From CAYFLR01 sp964343805 (GTDB lineage Bacteria > Bdellovibrionota_B > Oligoflexia > CAYFLR01): a stretch of 64,000 nt of DNA. The stretch spans positions 62,001 to 126,000 of the forward strand of contig CAYFLR010000005.1 in the NCBI GenBank assembly GCA_964343805.1, in the 5' to 3' direction. Positions 1-8,828 of the stretch are shown in pieces. The position numbers and the translations under genes are program-made. Position 1 is the stretch's first letter; each line of letters begins with the position of its first letter. Under the pieces are notes generated by a model that was not told where the DNA came from, made no database searches, and saw only the letters and a program-made list of their open reading frames with translations.

Positions 1-212
1 TCGGAGACATCGAAGAATCTAAAGTTATCACTGATAGAGATACTGGCCGTTCCCGTGGTTTTGGCTTTGTAACTTTCACAGCCGAAGAATCTGCTCAGAA
101 TGCCATCAAAGAAATGGATGGAACTGATTTAGATGGTCGTACAATTAAAGTTAACGAAGCTCAAGAGAAAAGCCGTCGCGGTGGTGGTGGACCTCGTAGA
201 GATCGTTGGTAA
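1..212 (+). CDS. RRM-type RNA-binding protein, C-terminal part
   Basis: The open frame enters from the left window edge (first full codon at base 3) and stops at 210-212. It encodes the second half of an RNA recognition motif. The RNP1 core RGFGFVTF is plain, followed by the usual alpha-2/beta-4 pattern (A-x-x-A-I-K-x-M-D-G ... G-R-x-I-K-V-N-E-A). A short Arg/Gly-rich tail ends RRDRW. This is the layout of the small bacterial glycine-rich RRM proteins, which bind single-stranded RNA in the cytoplasm. The N-terminus and RNP2 lie outside the window. A strong intrinsic terminator follows directly. Confidence 0.9.
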   Translation, partial: GDIEESKVITDRDTGRSRGFGFVTFTAEESAQNAIKEMDGTDLDGRTIKVNEAQEKSRRGGGGPRRDRW

Positions 213-221
213 TACCTAATC

Positions 222-256
222 AAAGGCCAAATTCATAGAATTTGGCCTTTTTTTTT
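222..256 (+). terminator. Rho-independent terminator of the RRM gene
   Basis: A perfect 13-bp stem (arms 222-234 and 238-250) with a 3-nt loop runs into a T tract reaching 256. It starts 10 nt after the RRM stop codon. On the minus strand the hairpin is followed by only a few T, so it is mainly a plus-strand terminator. Confidence 0.9.
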
Positions 257-260
257 GTCC

Positions 261-1706
261 TCAGTCTAAGCTTAAATACTTTTTCACCGTTCTCCTATCA
301 ACCTTTAAAATCTGTGCTGTTTTTGAAATAGATTCGGTTTGCTGGTATACCCGAGTGCAGTGTTGGTGAAGTACCTGTCCGGCTGTCATATGAATAAAGT
401 CAGTTTTATCTTTGGGGATCTCTTCTGTGGTGGTTATTAAGAATCCGGCATAGGTTCCAGTTAATAAGACTCTTCTGATGGCTTGCTCTAGCTCTCTCAC
501 ATTTCCAGGCCAGTGATAGGGTGTAGGAAGATCTTTTTGAATTCTTTCCATTATAAAATTGAAAATTGAATCGGAAAAAGACTCTAGCATATTGGTTAGC
601 ATATGGTTGACTAAGCGAGGAAGCTCTTCTTGATCTTCAAAAATTCGTTCTTTTAAACTTGGAACAGTTATTTGATCAGAGCAAAGCCTATAGTAAAAGT
701 CACTTCGTATTTGGCCTTTTCTCACCTGTTCTAATAGATCTTGGTTGGTGGCGGTGATGACTCTGCCTTGAAATCTCATTTTTTGTCTACTGCCAACTGG
801 GTGAAAAACTCTTTCTTGAATAACATTGAGCAGTTTTACTTGAATTGTTAAAGAGACCTCTCCAATTTCATCAAGAAAGACACTGCCCCACTTGGATGAA
901 CGAGCGAGAACTCCTTGATGATCTTCAATGGCTCCAGTGAAGGCGCCTTTTTTATGTCCAAAAAGTTCTGGTTCGATAAGGGTTTCGGGAAAAGCACTGA
1001 GGTTTAAGGTGAGCAGGGCTTCATTAAAATGAACCGCAAATTGATTGCTACCTAGATCATAAGGTATGAAGCCAGAATTTCCTATGGCTTTGGCCACTGT
1101 TCCTTTTCCGGTTCCGGTTTCTCCCAGAAGGATAGTGGAGAAGTCTTCCATTTTGTCCCATAAAAACTCATCATAAAAGGGTGTTTGATGGGTGAAAACA
1201 TTTTCCCAAATGCGCCTTTTTAATTCGTTCATAATAGGCGACTCACCAATGAGGGCCTTTTGAATAAAGAAAAAAGCTCTTCTCATTTGAAAAAAAATAG
1301 CAATATTTCTTTGCACTTCTTGGCGGGTAAACCCCACACCATGAAGCTCTTTTGCCAAGTCCTTACCAAAGGGCAATGTGAGATTGGGGTGGCTGGTTAG
1401 GGTCTGTTCTATGATGTATTGGTCAAAACGATCAATGTATTTATGAAAGAAATAATAGAGCAGAGCAGTGTGAAGGAGCTTTCTGTCATTTCCTCCAAAA
1501 AGGTCGAGATGAAGTGGTTGAAAGTTCTTAAATTTCTTTTCAAAAAGGGTGCAGAAACGTAAACAGTATTCACTGACATCAATTTGGGTGGGATCTATAC
1601 CGGTAATCTGCTGACTGAGTGTATTTCTTTTAGGGGCAAAGGGGTTGATGTAGGTGAGCTCTTTGACCACCTGTAAGAATTTTATTTGCGACGATGTGAA
1701 CTTCAT
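261..1706 (-). CDS. Sigma-54-dependent transcriptional activator (AAA+, Fis-type HTH)
   Basis: A 481-residue bacterial enhancer-binding protein. Residues 1-170 match no sensor domain I recognise; there is no receiver with a phospho-acceptor Asp. The AAA+ domain has Walker A GETGTGKG (195-202), the sigma-54 contact loop GAFTGA (254-259) and Walker B VFLDE (276-280). A Fis-type helix-turn-helix closes the protein (S-K-T-A-Q-I-L-K-V-D-R-R-T-V-K-K-Y). Such proteins use ATP to open sigma-54 holoenzyme promoters. No sensor kinase adjoins it, so the signal must act through the novel N-terminal region. A good sigma-54 promoter lies at 24028-24043 in this window, but nothing shows that this activator serves it. 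The ATG start abuts an inverted repeat that may be an autoregulatory site. Confidence 0.9.
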   Translation of the reverse strand: MKFTSSQIKFLQVVKELTYINPFAPKRNTLSQQITGIDPTQIDVSEYCLRFCTLFEKKFKNFQPLHLDLFGGNDRKLLHTALLYYFFHKYIDRFDQYIIEQTLTSHPNLTLPFGKDLAKELHGVGFTRQEVQRNIAIFFQMRRAFFFIQKALIGESPIMNELKRRIWENVFTHQTPFYDEFLWDKMEDFSTILLGETGTGKGTVAKAIGNSGFIPYDLGSNQFAVHFNEALLTLNLSAFPETLIEPELFGHKKGAFTGAIEDHQGVLARSSKWGSVFLDEIGEVSLTIQVKLLNVIQERVFHPVGSRQKMRFQGRVITATNQDLLEQVRKGQIRSDFYYRLCSDQITVPSLKERIFEDQEELPRLVNHMLTNMLESFSDSIFNFIMERIQKDLPTPYHWPGNVRELEQAIRRVLLTGTYAGFLITTTEEIPKDKTDFIHMTAGQVLHQHCTRVYQQTESISKTAQILKVDRRTVKKYLSLD

Positions 1707-1708
1707 TT

Positions 1709-1742
1709 ACATTTATTGTATACAAAAAATGTATATAAATGT
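1709..1742. promoter_or_regulatory. Imperfect inverted repeat upstream of the sigma-54 activator
   Basis: Arms 1709-1724 (ACATTTATTGTATACA) and 1730-1742 (TGTATATAAATGT) form an imperfect palindrome directly 5' of the activator start codon. A direct repeat TGTA(TA)CAAAAAATG also occurs twice (1718-1732 and 1740-1752). The position suits an operator for autoregulation. The AT richness means chance is possible. Confidence 0.4.
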
Positions 1743-1910
1743 ACAAAAAATGTTATTATAGAGATGGAAAAACAAACCCTCAAAATAGGGTGCTTGCTAA
1801 CTTGTTGAAAAAATTAGATTTTATCTGTGTGCTTAGAGTTGGTATGAAAATTGTAATAGAATGAGAGTGAGGATACGAAAAGCAATCAAAACTTCTCATA
1901 GGAGCAAATC

Positions 1911-2480
1911 ATGAATAAACTACTTAAGACTTTAACTCTCATCTCAATGGCTCTTCTGGTTTCATTTAATTTATACGCTGAAGAAGGGCAGGCAAATTAC
2001 TTTAAATTAGGAATGCAAGGATCCAGTGTCTCTGGTTATGGAATTTCCTTTACCAGTGTTTTAGAAAACAAACATGAAATGCAGGCCACCTTTTTTGGCC
2101 AAGTTTACCATCAGGAAATTGGAGAGAATCCAGTTCTAGAAAAAAATGCCAATTCAGATTTTAACTTTGGACTGGCCTATCGGTACTTTTTTGCTGAAGC
2201 TTATAACTTTGAACTCGGAATTTTTGCTGGATCCATGTTTGAATTTGGTGAATATGATTCTTCGGATATTCAAAGTTCAGAACTTTCAAGACGCGTATCA
2301 GGTGGAACAGGCCTAGCCCTCAAATTAGAATACAGCCGTTTAGCTGTTCATGTGGATGTGGGTTTAGAATATGACTATGAAAATGCCAAAGAGTACCGCA
2401 GCGATTATGGTAAAAAAGTTCCCATCAAAACTCATCAAATCTCTCCATGTGGTTCTATAGGAATCGGTTTTATTCTTTAA
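1911..2480 (+). CDS. Predicted outer-membrane beta-barrel protein
   Basis: A 189-residue protein with a clear Sec signal peptide (residues 1-23, cleavage near LYA-EEG). It continues as alternating hydrophobic/polar strands rich in Tyr, Phe and Gly and ends in a hydrophobic strand GSIGIGFIL, typical of small outer-membrane barrels. The start is supported by AGGAG 6-7 nt upstream of ATG. The gene lies 42 nt before a second protein of the same build (2523-3031), so the two look like a tandem duplication in one transcript. No function can be assigned beyond envelope location. Confidence 0.7.
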   Translation: MNKLLKTLTLISMALLVSFNLYAEEGQANYFKLGMQGSSVSGYGISFTSVLENKHEMQATFFGQVYHQEIGENPVLEKNANSDFNFGLAYRYFFAEAYNFELGIFAGSMFEFGEYDSSDIQSSELSRRVSGGTGLALKLEYSRLAVHVDVGLEYDYENAKEYRSDYGKKVPIKTHQISPCGSIGIGFIL

Positions 2481-2522
2481 TTCAGGTTCATTTCCTAACT
2501 CTATACAACCAGGGAGTCTGTG

Positions 2523-3031
2523 ATGAAATTCATTTTAAGAACTCTTTTAATAGTGATGTTACCTCTGCTAACCAATCAATTGAGGGCNNNNNNNNNNTTT
2601 ATTATCAATACAGTCTTACAGAAAAAGTCAGAATGAGAGGAACAGGGCTTATCTACTATTTCAACATGACTGAAGAGAATACCAAAGAGGAGATGTTCAA
2701 CTTTGATGTGGGAATTGATTTTCAATATGATCTGGTGGATTATGAAAATAGTTCGATTTATGCCCTAGTGGGTGGATACTATTATCGTGATTTAGAAGAG
2801 AGCACCTCAATAGTGGGCGAAACCCTCTCCTATAATTATTTAGATAGTCTATCTCTCGCGCTTGGGATGGGTGGCGCTTATCGAATGAAGCGATTTCGCT
2901 TTCACATAGATCTTGGTTTAAAAGGGTATTACGATCAGGGTAAAATGCTCTATGAAGATAAGGGAAAAGTTCCGGTTACAGCCTATGCCGTAAAGATGGC
3001 AGGCGGAATAGGATTTGGTTATGTTTTTTAA
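2523..3031 (+). CDS. Predicted outer-membrane beta-barrel protein, interrupted by a sequence gap
   Basis: The start is the ATG at 2523, which opens a signal peptide (MKFILRTLLIVMLPLLTNQL...). An out-of-frame open stretch beginning at 2447 overlaps the previous gene and is not the start. Ten N at 2588-2597 hide part of the gene and change the apparent frame, as expected for a gap of unknown length. The readable remainder has Tyr-rich beta strands and ends GGIGFGYVF, close to the end of the preceding barrel (GSIGIGFIL), which supports paralogy. The stop at 3029-3031 is five nt from the convergent porin-like gene. Confidence 0.65.
2588..2597. other. Assembly gap (10 N) inside a barrel gene
   Basis: A run of exactly ten N. 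Frames on either side disagree although the protein clearly continues, so ten is a placeholder and not the true length. Confidence 0.95.
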
Positions 3032-3036
3032 CGGAT

Positions 3037-4359
3037 TTAAAGACTTACCGCTAAAGATGCTCCCACTTTATAAACATCGACTCCTTCATCTATATCAAAA
3101 CCTTTATCGGCCTTTAAATAGGCGAGTAATCCATTTAAAAATATCCCTTTATCAATCTGATAGGCAAAATCAAAATTCACTTCATGACCGAGTTTAAACT
3201 CTTTATTACTGGCCGTGTTGGCTACTTTCTCACCATAGATATAGGAAAGGCGAAGATCTAAATTCGCTTCTTTTAAGTGAGTATCAAAGCCAAGCTTATA
3301 AGCAATGGTGTTGGTTAAGATCCCATTCAAGACTTTAAAATCTCCTAAGGTATCTTTGGCTCCACTGGTTTTAGGGGTGACCTGTTTAAAAAGAAGGTGG
3401 GAAAATTGAAAGTCTCCATGAAATCTAAACTGCTCGGTGGTGTTTAGAGTCTTATCCTTTTCTCCGCTGGCGTAGGCCACATCCACGCGAGGAACAAAGT
3501 AAGGGGAAAGATTCCATGAAAAATGAGTTAAACTCCCTAAACCCTCTGTATGGTTTTTGGAACCCCAGCGGCCTCCAGTTATCCAGATTTCCTGACCGAG
3601 AGTTAAATCAAGGTGTTTTCCTTCGGTGAAGAGTCCCACCTCATAAGGCGTATAGGGTGCTTTAGAACTACCTACACCCCGAGTCCAAAGAATACTTCCT
3701 TTGATGGCTTTTTGAGTATAATCGGTTCTAAGAAAAAGTAGCTTGGTATCTTCCCCTTTATCTTCTCCGGTGGTGTTAATGTTATTCCCTCTGGCGGTGG
3801 GAGGTACATGAAAACCAGTTTGTAGTTTCCAGTCTTTCCAAATCTCATAACCTAAACTAGCTCCAGACACTTTTCCTGTTTCCATTTCAAGAGGTGATTG
3901 ATAGGAGCCAGCTCCCAATGAATCATTGTAGTAGGTTCCATAACCAAAATGAAAAGGTATCACACCTAATTTCATGGAAAAAGGTTGTTGCTCATAATGG
4001 AAATAGAGGTAATTGAGAGTAAAGAATTCCACATTTTTTCCATGCATTCCTAGATTGGGATCTTCCGAATTGAGTGCAGAAAAACCTGGGTAGGTAGTGC
4101 GAGTCAGTGCCCCTCCTGAAATGGCTTCCAAGAGATCTATATTGCTATGTAGAGAGGCTCTGGGAATTAAGTCCATGGAGGGGGCCAGCCTAAATCTCAC
4201 TAAATTGTAGGTTCTTTTGAGAGGATCTTTTATAGCGAGGTCAACTCCCGTTTCATTATTTAGTTCCATGCGGATGTCGGTTTTTAAATCCACCTCTACG
4301 CCGAAAAGGAAAGAAGTGGTAAATAAAAAAGTAGTGATAAGTATCAACAAAAAATTCAT
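3037..4359 (-). CDS. Porin-like outer-membrane beta-barrel protein
   Basis: A 440-residue protein with a signal peptide (1-20, ...TTSFLFG-VEV) and a long run of amphipathic strands. The last strand (YKVGASLAVSL) is of the type that closes porin barrels. The size and pattern resemble alginate-export or generic anion-porin barrels, but I see no diagnostic motif, so the substrate is unknown. AAGGATC precedes the ATG. It is followed downstream on the other strand by the convergent barrel pair. The secreted START-like gene lies 26 nt upstream on the same strand, so co-transcription is likely. Confidence 0.7.
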   Translation of the reverse strand: MNFLLILITTFLFTTSFLFGVEVDLKTDIRMELNNETGVDLAIKDPLKRTYNLVRFRLAPSMDLIPRASLHSNIDLLEAISGGALTRTTYPGFSALNSEDPNLGMHGKNVEFFTLNYLYFHYEQQPFSMKLGVIPFHFGYGTYYNDSLGAGSYQSPLEMETGKVSGASLGYEIWKDWKLQTGFHVPPTARGNNINTTGEDKGEDTKLLFLRTDYTQKAIKGSILWTRGVGSSKAPYTPYEVGLFTEGKHLDLTLGQEIWITGGRWGSKNHTEGLGSLTHFSWNLSPYFVPRVDVAYASGEKDKTLNTTEQFRFHGDFQFSHLLFKQVTPKTSGAKDTLGDFKVLNGILTNTIAYKLGFDTHLKEANLDLRLSYIYGEKVANTASNKEFKLGHEVNFDFAYQIDKGIFLNGLLAYLKADKGFDIDEGVDVYKVGASLAVSL

Positions 4360-4385
4360 AAAAGATCCTTAAAAAACCTCAAAGA

Positions 4386-5000
4386 TTAAAGATTGGTAGC
4401 CATGCTGCCCGCAACCAGTTCTTCTAATTTGTTTGCAAAGAAAACCAAGTTATCTTTCATGAGTTTACGCTTAACCATGGCAGGAACGGTAATATTGGCA
4501 TTCGCGAGTAGTACATATTGAACCTGGGTTTTATTTCCAGCCTGACGGGAGTAAATAGCTCGTCCTTTATTTGTGGTGAAAGTTCCTTTATTACCTTGCC
4601 ACTCAATGTTCTTCCACTCAAAGATAATCTTATCGGCTGATTCGGTGATGGTATAATAGAGATAGGCTTCACGGGTCATGGAACCCACTATTTTTACTTT
4701 AAGAAAAATCACCGGGTGAGAAGACACATTAGAAGGATCGTTAGGATCCACCACCTCAATGTGATCTACTTGAGTGGTCTCTAAGGCTTTGGGGTGGATA
4801 TAGAGCTTCATGTTGGGAACTATTTTTACATAGTCACGAACGTTTTCATAAGGAACATCTAATAGTGCTACAACAGCGCCTTTGGTGCCTTGGTCAGTGC
4901 TAGCAACTTTGGGGTAATCCTTGGCTATTCTTGCCGCTTGGAGGCTACTCATTAATATTAGGGAAGCCATCAATACAAACCATTTAAAACCATTAATCAT
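4386..5000 (-). CDS. Secreted START/SRPBCC-like protein
   Basis: A 204-residue protein with a Sec signal peptide (1-22, ...SSLQA-ARI) and a good Shine-Dalgarno (AAGGAGA). The mature part has the strand order of the polyketide-cyclase/START lipid-binding fold: an early helix with D-V-P-Y-E-N-V-R-D-Y, a long set of beta strands, and a C-terminal amphipathic helix (residues ~180-200). In known SRPBCC proteins this fold forms a hydrophobic ligand pocket. Here it would lie in the periplasm. It runs in the same direction as the porin-like gene 26 nt downstream. The assignment rests on fold pattern only. Confidence 0.55.
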   Translation of the reverse strand: MINGFKWFVLMASLILMSSLQAARIAKDYPKVASTDQGTKGAVVALLDVPYENVRDYVKIVPNMKLYIHPKALETTQVDHIEVVDPNDPSNVSSHPVIFLKVKIVGSMTREAYLYYTITESADKIIFEWKNIEWQGNKGTFTTNKGRAIYSRQAGNKTQVQYVLLANANITVPAMVKRKLMKDNLVFFANKLEELVAGSMATNL

Positions 5001-5054
5001 TAAAAATCTCCTTTTTGGTTAGTCAGAGGTGTGGAATACAACACTCTGACTGGG

Positions 5055-6224
5055 TTAGAAGTCAAGGTCGGCCCAATCATCAAAATCATCACCTGATGTA
5101 TTTTCATCATCTTCTTCATCAGGTGAATCATTATTATTTTGGTTGGTGGTTATCTCTTCACTCTCTTCCTCATTTTCACTGTGAGATGAGGAAGGTTGTG
5201 TTGTTTCTGTAGGTAATGGGTCTTCTTCTACCTGTTCTGGTTTGGTCACAATATCTTGATCAGGATTAATAATCTCTTCTCTTGATGGTTCTTCAGTTTC
5301 GTGAGAGGGGGTGCTTTCTACTAAAGTGGCACTCACATTAGCTGGTGCAGCTTGCTGATTAAGAAAATGGTGAACTTGTAGGCTTCCAGTCAAAACTAAG
5401 AACTCCTCACCATTTTCAAATGCTAAGGATTGCAGCATAGACACTGGGATATCTTGATTGTAATAATATCTCTTACCATCTTGTCTTATTTCTAGGACGG
5501 GGGTAGGGGCTGCTTTATAGTCTCTCTCCTTTTGAGGAAAAGGGGTTTTTGCCAGCTGGAGAGAATTCATTAATTTTCCCATTTCAAGGGGAGAGAAGTG
5601 ATGGAATACATTTTTAATATGGTCAGGAGTTTTGGCTAGATCTGTCTTGGAAGCAAGGAAGTCATCTAGTCCATGGGAGGGGTCATACCAAGGCGGAGGG
5701 ACCATATAACATGCAGATTCCTCCATTTCTCCAGTTGATTGTAAGTAAGAGCGAATATACACTGTTGAGGCATTTTCTTGCATGCTATAAGGCACCAGTT
5801 GTGATAGCTCTTTGTTCTTAACATCCTGTGGTGCAAAGGGTTCTCCTGTTTCGTTTAAGTCATAAACAGTGAGTTGCATGAGGTCATTTTGGGTGTCCGC
5901 AACAAGTAGCATGTAGGAGTAGGCTTCACTTCCAGTTGATTGGTTTTTAAAAGTTCGTTTTAAAAGGAGACTTCCATGAATGGAGTGCTTGGTCTTATCA
6001 AAATTGACGGGAATATGATCTGCTTCTCGATTCTCTTCTGCTAAAATCGCTGCCTCTTCTTTTTGTTTCTGTTCCTTGAGCAATTGCAGTTTTTGCTCTT
6101 TTTCTTTGTCACTCTGCTGTTGAGCCAGTTCTTGCTTTTTAGCATGTTGATGGTTGTCGGTTCGGAGTGGAGCACAGGCATAAATCAGGAGGAGAAATAT
6201 TGCTAAGTATCTAAAAAACTTCAT
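5055..6224 (-). CDS. Lipoprotein with coiled coil and very acidic C-terminal tail
   Basis: A 389-residue predicted lipoprotein with lipobox LIYAC, lipidated Cys at residue 17. Residues 25-65 are a Gln/Lys/Glu-rich coiled coil. A central region (~70-290) has mixed alpha/beta character without recognisable motifs. The last ~90 residues are low-complexity Glu/Asp/Ser/Thr, ending DDFDDWADLDF, likely disordered and possibly cation-binding. AGGTGG upstream of ATG supports the start. The neighbours are unrelated envelope proteins. Function unknown. Confidence 0.75.
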   Translation of the reverse strand: MKFFRYLAIFLLLIYACAPLRTDNHQHAKKQELAQQQSDKEKEQKLQLLKEQKQKEEAAILAEENREADHIPVNFDKTKHSIHGSLLLKRTFKNQSTGSEAYSYMLLVADTQNDLMQLTVYDLNETGEPFAPQDVKNKELSQLVPYSMQENASTVYIRSYLQSTGEMEESACYMVPPPWYDPSHGLDDFLASKTDLAKTPDHIKNVFHHFSPLEMGKLMNSLQLAKTPFPQKERDYKAAPTPVLEIRQDGKRYYYNQDIPVSMLQSLAFENGEEFLVLTGSLQVHHFLNQQAAPANVSATLVESTPSHETEEPSREEIINPDQDIVTKPEQVEEDPLPTETTQPSSSHSENEEESEEITTNQNNNDSPDEEDDENTSGDDFDDWADLDF

Positions 6225-6310
6225 ATAACCACCTATAAATATTATGTAAAGTAATAGGATTTACCTTCGTGTTAATTCTATGGTGGAGTTAACAAAATAA
6301 TTCGGGGTTG

Positions 6311-7490
6311 TCAAACGGAACTTGATTGTTTTATCTGGTTGAGAGCCTGCATTATGAGTGGCCTGTGGGTGGCCATGTTCATTCTCATAAAACCTTCACC
6401 TTCCATTCCGAAAAAAGTACCACCAGAGAGTCCCACTCGGGCTTTTTGAATGAGAAAGTTTTGCAGTTCGTTGGTGCTCATTTGATAGCGAGCGAAATTA
6501 AGCCATAATAAGTAAGTCCCTTCCGGATGAAAGGCTTCGATATCAGGAAGCTCTTCTTCTATGTAGTCAAGGGTTGCTTTCACATTTTCTGATAAATAAT
6601 TATTGAGAGCATTAAGCCACTCTTCTCCCTGTTCATAAGCGGCAGTGGCGGCGGTTAATCCAAAAATATTACCAATGGGAATGTGAATAGATTCAATAAG
6701 ACGTCTAAATCTCTCTCTTAATTGAGGATTTGCAATAATGGCGAAAGCTGAGTTGAGACCAGCCAAGTTAAAGCTCTTGCTAGGAGAGCAAAGAGTGATG
6801 GTCCTCTCGGCAAACTCTTTACTGATGGAGGCAAAAGGTATGTGTTTATGAGGATGATAAACAATATCTTGATGCACTTCGTCNNNNNNNNNNAAAGGTC
6901 ATATTTGAGGCAGAGTTCTCCAATTGCTATTAATTCATCTTTGGTAAAGACTCGACCTGTAGGGTTTTGCGGATTACATAGGATAATGGCTTTGGGTTTT
7001 CCCTTCATTAATTTTCTAGGTGCTCTAGGTCGACTTCGTAATGGCCCTGCTTGTTCCTTATTAAGGGGTTGCTAAGGAGTTCACGCGAATTGTTCTTAAC
7101 ACATTGGAAAAGGGGAGGGTAAACCGGGGGCTGAGTGATAATCTGATCCCCTTCATCACTAGTTGCATAGAGAGCGAGGTTTAGCCCTTGTACAATATTA
7201 TCAACCTGCAAAATGTGTTTTTTCTTAATTTTAAACCGGTGCCTTTTTTTCATCCACTGCATGATACTTTGATGGTAACCGGGGGGGAAAACAGGGTAGC
7301 CGAATATAGGGTGATTGGCTCTTGTTTGGATGGCTTGGTGTAGGCAAGGGGGGGCAGGAAAATCCATATCCGCTACCCATAAGGGAATAACATCTTCGCT
7401 GCCAAAGGTTCTTTTCAGCGAATCATATTTTTCACATTGACTATTCCTTCTTTGAGGCAGATGGTCAAAGTTGTAAGAACCTTTTTTCAT
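6311..7490 (-). CDS. PLP-dependent C-S lyase/aminotransferase, MalY/PatB family, broken by a frameshift and a gap
   Basis: Three adjacent open segments are one fold-type I aminotransferase. The N-terminus (7490 down to ~7011) has VIPLWVADMDFP and a FGYP motif typical of MalY/PatB cystathionine beta-lyase-like enzymes. The middle (from ~7010) has CNPQNPTGRVFT. After the N run (6884-6893) come DEVHQDIVY and the PLP-lysine motif SPSKSFNLAG. The first segment stops at LEHLEN where the family continues; inserting one A in the run GAAAATTAATG restores LEKLMKGKPK. This is a single-base deletion, either real decay or a sequencing error. Its start overlaps the RDD gene by ATGA, showing coupling. If intact it would cleave cystathionine or transaminate amino acids in the cytoplasm. 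Confidence 0.85.
6884..6893. other. Assembly gap (10 N) inside the PatB/MalY-type gene
   Basis: Ten N between KYDL and DEVHQDIVY on the minus strand. Protein sequence resumes in family order after the gap. Confidence 0.95.
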
Positions 7491-8674
7491 TTGTACAGTT
7501 CACCAGAGTTCACCTCGTAGGAAGGTGATATTTCGATGGATTCCACAATTTTTATAAATTCAGGGAAAAAAGTTGAGAGATAATGAGACTGTACTCCCAC
7601 AGACACTTGAACTTTTCCCTCATTGGTTTCTACCCATGCGCTGAGTAAACGATTGGATGAGTTTCCTTGCAGCTTCCACCATATGTTAGTGCTCTCATCA
7701 TAAAGATAGTCCAGCTTGACTCGCTTTCGACCTTTGCGATAGCTGGTCCCCTTCTTAAGCTTGTCCAGTAAATCGGATTCGCTTTCAAAACTGGTCTTGA
7801 GATGCTTTTTGAAAAAGGATTTTCGGATTTTTGATTTCTTTTCAGTAATCTTTTGTATCGCTATAAAGTCGGCATATCCCATGAGTTTGGATGGGGCTTT
7901 AAAGGCGAGTTCAAGTTTTTTCTTTTTGGTACTCCGAGACATGCGAGCGTAATAACCCATTTCGCTTTGACTGGCCCGCAGCCAATTGGCAGGTACAAAA
8001 ATTGTGGCCTTTTGATCTGCAAATTTGTATTGCAGCCACTCATTTTCGTTTTTCTTCTTATCCTCTTTCTTTTTAATTCGTTTGTCTGTTTTAAGAGCGA
8101 GGTTTTGATAGGTGGTCCAAAAGTCTGTGCTATCATGAAGAGCCATGCCGCTCCCCAAAATGACTATGGAAAGAACTATAATTCCAATTACAGAAAGCAT
8201 TGATCGTTCGTGATAATCTATAACGCTTGATCCTACTACCATATCATGAATGGTTTTGTTGCTTTTCGATATGAGGGCCCATAAATGGTCTATGACAAAA
8301 AATCCCAAACTGGCAAGCAGAGCAATGGGATGCTTGGAAGCCACCACCATATTAAATTGAACTAAGAAGCGAATGATGGATTTAAAGAAGGGAAGAGGTT
8401 TATCTTCTCCTCCAATGATTTTAAGTCCCATTAATTTCTTACCCACTGTTCCCTGCCAAGAACTACTCTGACCCAGTAAAAAATAGGTGGATGCGCCAAT
8501 TCCAATGATTACATTGGCAATAATTAAGTTCATTCCTAGAACAATGGCTAAAGAGAACAGGGAGAGGGTGAAAAAACCCATTAAACTGAGGTCAAAAAAA
8601 GTGGCCACAGATCTTCTAAAAAAGCTAGCGGGTTCAAATCTTGGTGAATTCTTTTTTAAAGGAGGGGGAGTCAT
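7487..8674 (-). CDS. RDD-family membrane protein with long soluble C-terminal domain
   Basis: The RDD signature is clear: FFRRSVATFFD near the start, then a GTVGKKLMGLKI segment after two hydrophobic helices, and further membrane spans up to residue ~175. The remaining ~200 residues are soluble, Lys-rich and beta-rich, with no motif I know. I place the start at ATG 8674 (MTPPPLKK), which has GAGGA at the right spacing. An upstream in-frame ATG at 8716 has no clear ribosome site and abuts a palindrome. The stop overlaps the PatB/MalY start by four bases. RDD proteins are inner-membrane proteins of mostly unknown transport role. Confidence 0.8.
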   Translation of the reverse strand: MTPPPLKKNSPRFEPASFFRRSVATFFDLSLMGFFTLSLFSLAIVLGMNLIIANVIIGIGASTYFLLGQSSSWQGTVGKKLMGLKIIGGEDKPLPFFKSIIRFLVQFNMVVASKHPIALLASLGFFVIDHLWALISKSNKTIHDMVVGSSVIDYHERSMLSVIGIIVLSIVILGSGMALHDSTDFWTTYQNLALKTDKRIKKKEDKKKNENEWLQYKFADQKATIFVPANWLRASQSEMGYYARMSRSTKKKKLELAFKAPSKLMGYADFIAIQKITEKKSKIRKSFFKKHLKTSFESESDLLDKLKKGTSYRKGRKRVKLDYLYDESTNIWWKLQGNSSNRLLSAWVETNEGKVQVSVGVQSHYLSTFFPEFIKIVESIEISPSYEVNSGELYK

Positions 8675-8716
8675 AATATCCTCATTTAAATGATTGATAT
8701 AATCTTTCACCTGCAT

Positions 8717-8735
8717 CCTATCATTTTATGATAGG
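8717..8735. promoter_or_regulatory. Perfect 7-bp inverted repeat between the RDD gene and typA
   Basis: CCTATCA (8717-8723), five bases, TGATAGG (8729-8735). It lies in the divergent promoter region between the RDD and typA genes and is a candidate operator or hairpin. Confidence 0.4.
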
Positions 8736-8828
8736 GCTTCTCAAAAGAATTTTGTAGCATCTTCAATAATTTATTGATAGAACCCGGATCCTCAAGTAAG
8801 ACCACCACGGTTTAACCCAGGAAAAACA

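Noticed and set aside
2447..2522. Start of the second barrel gene inside the first
   Set aside because: Out of frame with the signal peptide at 2523; the apparent frame is produced by the 10-N placeholder.
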